Below are positions 50,312 to 51,277 of a stretch of 51,277 bases of DNA, in pieces; the stretch's first letter is position 1, and every line of letters starts with the position of its first letter. The translations under genes were made by a program, and so were the position numbers. Under the pieces are notes generated by a model. That model had not been told where the DNA came from, made no database searches, and was given only the letters and a program-made list of their open reading frames with translations. The DNA comes from Methanoregula sp. GTDB lineage: Archaea; Halobacteriota; Methanomicrobia; Methanomicrobiales; Methanospirillaceae. The stretch spans positions 1 to 51,277 of the forward strand of contig JAUYTV010000052.1 of assembly GCA_030694985.1 (NCBI GenBank), written 5' to 3'.

Positions 50312-51277
50312 ATGGACAACCTTAACCTGAACAGCGATGAAACGATCATTCAAAAGACGCAGACTATTATTATTTCGGGCGTCAGGCACGAAGCAGTACT
50401 GACCAGCAGACGTCTCATCATTGTTGATAGTAAAAAGGGCAGCATCCGTGAAGATATCCCCTTTGCAGAAATTGAACGGGCAATATCGGGTGTAAATAAA
50501 TTACGCGAACCAATCATAACGCTCACCTTTGACTCACCCGGTGGTGAGAAAAGAACAATCGAACTTGTATTTATCCATAGTATCGGGGATAAAAATATTG
50601 CTGATCTCGAAAAATGCTTATCAATCCTCAAAGAACATAATGTCCCCATTGAGGGTATAAGCCCATTGACCATTCGTGCTCTTTTAATCAAAGTAGATAG
50701 GAAAAACCAGGGGATGCTGGTAGTTGAAGAACAGGTCAACCGCCCTGCAGTACCGGAATGGACAATTTTTGGTCCATTGCGTGATAACAAGCAATCCACG
50801 GAAGAAGAAGAATACCATGAACTAAAACCGCTCCACACGCTCGCAATAATAATCCTTATTTTTGTTGTTATGATCGCAGGAATAACTCTCGCTGGACAAT
50901 CGCTGAAAGAAAAACCGGCTCCTGTTAACGTGACCGCTGCGGTTACAGGTGTGGTCACAATCGCAACACCTGCCCCTACTCCGACTCCAGCCAGCGAGGT
51001 CACTCCCGTTCCTACTGAATCACTTCCACAGATCATTATACCACCTACCGGGGTCTGGGTACGGGTACAGTACCCCGGAAATTTCTCCGGGGATGTGGGT
51101 GCAGGGGGGAGGATGATTGATGTGAGTGGTTCCGGAATACAGTGGTACCAGTTGCCGGTTGTTGACACCATGCTGGATGGAACAATAACAAAACAAGATG
51201 GATCAATAGAGAAAATGTTAGTTGAGACCTATAAAGACGGGAATCTGATCTCGCGAAAGAGTACCAAGTCTCCCTAT
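50312..51277 (+). CDS. Membrane-anchored protein with PH-like N-domain (partial, runs off the end)
   Basis: Open without a stop for 322 codons up to the window end. Residues 1-110 form a PH-like beta domain (VLTSRRLIIVD, IPFAEIERAISG, TLTFDSP). An acidic linker, one membrane helix at about 174-193 (HTLAIIILIFVVMIAGITLAG) and a Thr/Pro-rich stretch follow. The start of an extracellular beta domain (GVWVRVQYPGNFSG) is next. A TATA box tttttatag (about 50276-50284) is about 30 bp before the ATG, giving almost no leader. The minus-strand frame at 50350-51171 is a shadow. Function unknown. Confidence 0.8.
   Translation, partial: MDNLNLNSDETIIQKTQTIIISGVRHEAVLTSRRLIIVDSKKGSIREDIPFAEIERAISGVNKLREPIITLTFDSPGGEKRTIELVFIHSIGDKNIADLEKCLSILKEHNVPIEGISPLTIRALLIKVDRKNQGMLVVEEQVNRPAVPEWTIFGPLRDNKQSTEEEEYHELKPLHTLAIIILIFVVMIAGITLAGQSLKEKPAPVNVTAAVTGVVTIATPAPTPTPASEVTPVPTESLPQIIIPPTGVWVRVQYPGNFSGDVGAGGRMIDVSGSGIQWYQLPVVDTMLDGTITKQDGSIEKMLVETYKDGNLISRKSTKSPY

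Noticed and set aside
50350-51171. Minus-strand open frame of 273 codons at the window end
   Set aside because: Ser/Thr/Val-rich shadow of the plus-strand membrane protein that starts at 50312 and has a good promoter.

Overview
This window comes from a methanogenic archaeon, most likely of the order Methanomicrobiales (Methanoregula-like; this placement is inference from gene content). Supporting signs are a glutamate synthase split into three genes plus an F420-hydrogenase-beta (FrhB) relative, fused receiver/PAS/kinase sensors, archaeal sulfur-carrier and thiolation genes (SAMP-like protein, NcsA, MoaD/MoeB), an adenylylation-free glutamine synthetase, TATA boxes about 25 bp upstream of start codons, several apparently leaderless genes, and tRNA genes without an encoded CCA.

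Layout. 1-2286: a stand-alone FMN glutamate-synthase-like gene behind a repeat-rich regulatory region, then a terminator and copy A of a 160-bp dispersed repeat. 2287-3429: a PD-(D/E)XK-like orphan. 3640-12825: a nitrogen-assimilation island. It holds amtB-glnK, glnA followed by a degenerate receiver-PAS-kinase, and, divergent from glnA, a three-gene glutamate synthase ending in an FrhB-like electron-input gene. Exact GGAA-N6-TTCC sites (the NrpR operator type of Methanococcus) sit at the amtB and glnA promoters. 12834-18113: zinc-ribbon proteins, an Mrp Fe-S carrier, an HD phosphohydrolase and a surface protein. 18336-20608: tRNA-Gly, an ACT protein, Sua5 and a nucleotidyltransferase, then repeat copy B. 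20980-25633: small housekeeping and orphan genes, including a Cas4-like protein without clear catalytic residues, SixA, DUF3795, DUF3467, tRNA-Thr, a PAS membrane sensor and a small membrane protein. 25752-27621: thiM-thiE plus a stand-alone LigD-type phosphoesterase. 27695-30370: a fusion of a PAPS-reductase-like ATP pyrophosphatase with a cysteine desulfurase. 30547-34233: an intact receiver-PAS-PAS-kinase, a PNPOx-like protein and a DUF169 protein.

34437-41904 is a sulfur-trafficking island. One strand carries iscS-iscU-moeB-moaD-moaE. Divergent from it are an HTH regulator with a Cys cluster, larE and fdhD. These are followed by ncsA with a ubiquitin-like sulfur carrier, and then nadA. 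A perfect 16-bp palindrome lies between iscS and the regulator.

42102-44354 encodes an RND/MMPL exporter, followed by repeat copy C, a Cys-rich protein and an SRAP protein. 45709-50097 is an operon of a RecA-like protein without a P-loop, a small helical protein whose expected start codon is ACG, a family-B DNA polymerase with altered exonuclease and motif C residues, and an Rsm22/METTL17-like methyltransferase. I rate this operon the most interesting system in the window: it looks like an archaeal PolB2-type accessory polymerase cassette. The window ends inside a membrane-anchored protein starting at 50312.

Three copies of the 160-bp element with conserved stem-loops (1976, 20682, 44463) all lie between convergent genes. 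No CRISPR array, insertion sequence or rRNA gene was seen.
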